NCBI RefSeq assembly: GCF_012641405.1 | Contig: NZ_JABAII010000002.1 | Span: 186,001-250,000 of the forward strand | From: Rhizobium sp. P40RR-XXII | GTDB lineage: Bacteria > Pseudomonadota > Alphaproteobacteria > Rhizobiales > Rhizobiaceae | Length of the DNA: 64,000 bases | Direction of reading: 5' to 3' | In this document: positions 62,185 through 64,000 of the stretch, piece after piece | How the letters are laid out: the number at the start of each line of letters is the position of its first letter | Numbering within the stretch: the first letter of the stretch is position 1 | Position numbers and translations under genes: made by a program | The notes under the pieces: generated by a model | What the model was told of the DNA's origin: nothing | Seen by the model: the letters and a program-made list of their open reading frames with translations, nothing else | The model's database searches: none

Positions 62185-64000
<1,816 letters not shown>

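Overview
The window is chromosomal DNA from an alphaproteobacterium of the Rhizobiaceae, most likely a Rhizobium. This rests on gene content and order read from the sequence: a growth-pole-ring type giant coiled-coil protein, a CckA hybrid kinase, a recA promoter with an R. etli-like TTG-N11-CAA box, a purL-bolA-grxD neighbourhood, and rhizobial intergenic palindromes. Codon use looks uniform throughout. I see no phage, transposase, integrase, tRNA, rRNA or CRISPR array.

Region 1 (1-14.6 kb) is carbohydrate use. A truncated gnd is followed by a LacI-type repressor. Divergent from the repressor is an ABC sugar importer (binding protein, two permeases, MalK-type ATPase), then a GH2 beta-mannosidase, a sugar isomerase/epimerase-like protein, a GFO/IDH/MocA oxidoreductase, an aldo/keto reductase and a GH43 beta-xylosidase. 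The enzymes lack signal peptides, so oligosaccharides are probably imported and then cleaved in the cytoplasm. Several hairpins inside the locus probably grade expression.

Region 2 (14.7-23.4 kb) holds an RcnB-like secreted protein, the 2256-residue growth-pole-ring protein (minus strand), a divergent Hpt protein with CtrA-type boxes between them, and a 2Fe-2S ferredoxin. A 556-base gap follows, with a rhizobial palindromic element and a possible minus-strand small RNA.

Region 3 (23.9-32 kb) carries a DUF922-type protease, folP-folB-folK, a secreted hypothetical protein, the YcjF/YcjX pair, SixA, DksA and a FliO-like protein. Region 4 (32.3-38.2 kb) holds cckA, then a tryptophanyl-tRNA synthetase preceded by a 16-codon leader peptide with tandem Trp codons and mutually exclusive hairpins. 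This looks like a trp-type attenuator and is the most interesting feature of the window. A pseudouridine degradation pair (psuK-psuG) follows.

Region 5 (38.3-54 kb) is mostly housekeeping: recA, alaS, an AraC regulator, a GST, icd, trmJ-murI-GNAT, an lldD-type oxidase, a HerA-like ATPase, rpsD, glsA and ttcA. Region 6 (54-64 kb) has tandem inositol-monophosphatase paralogues, an adenylate cyclase with a duplicated membrane motif, tandem Bcr/CflA transporters, and grxD. Two plus-strand membrane-protein genes then separate grxD from bolA and the 3' part of purL, which runs off the right edge.
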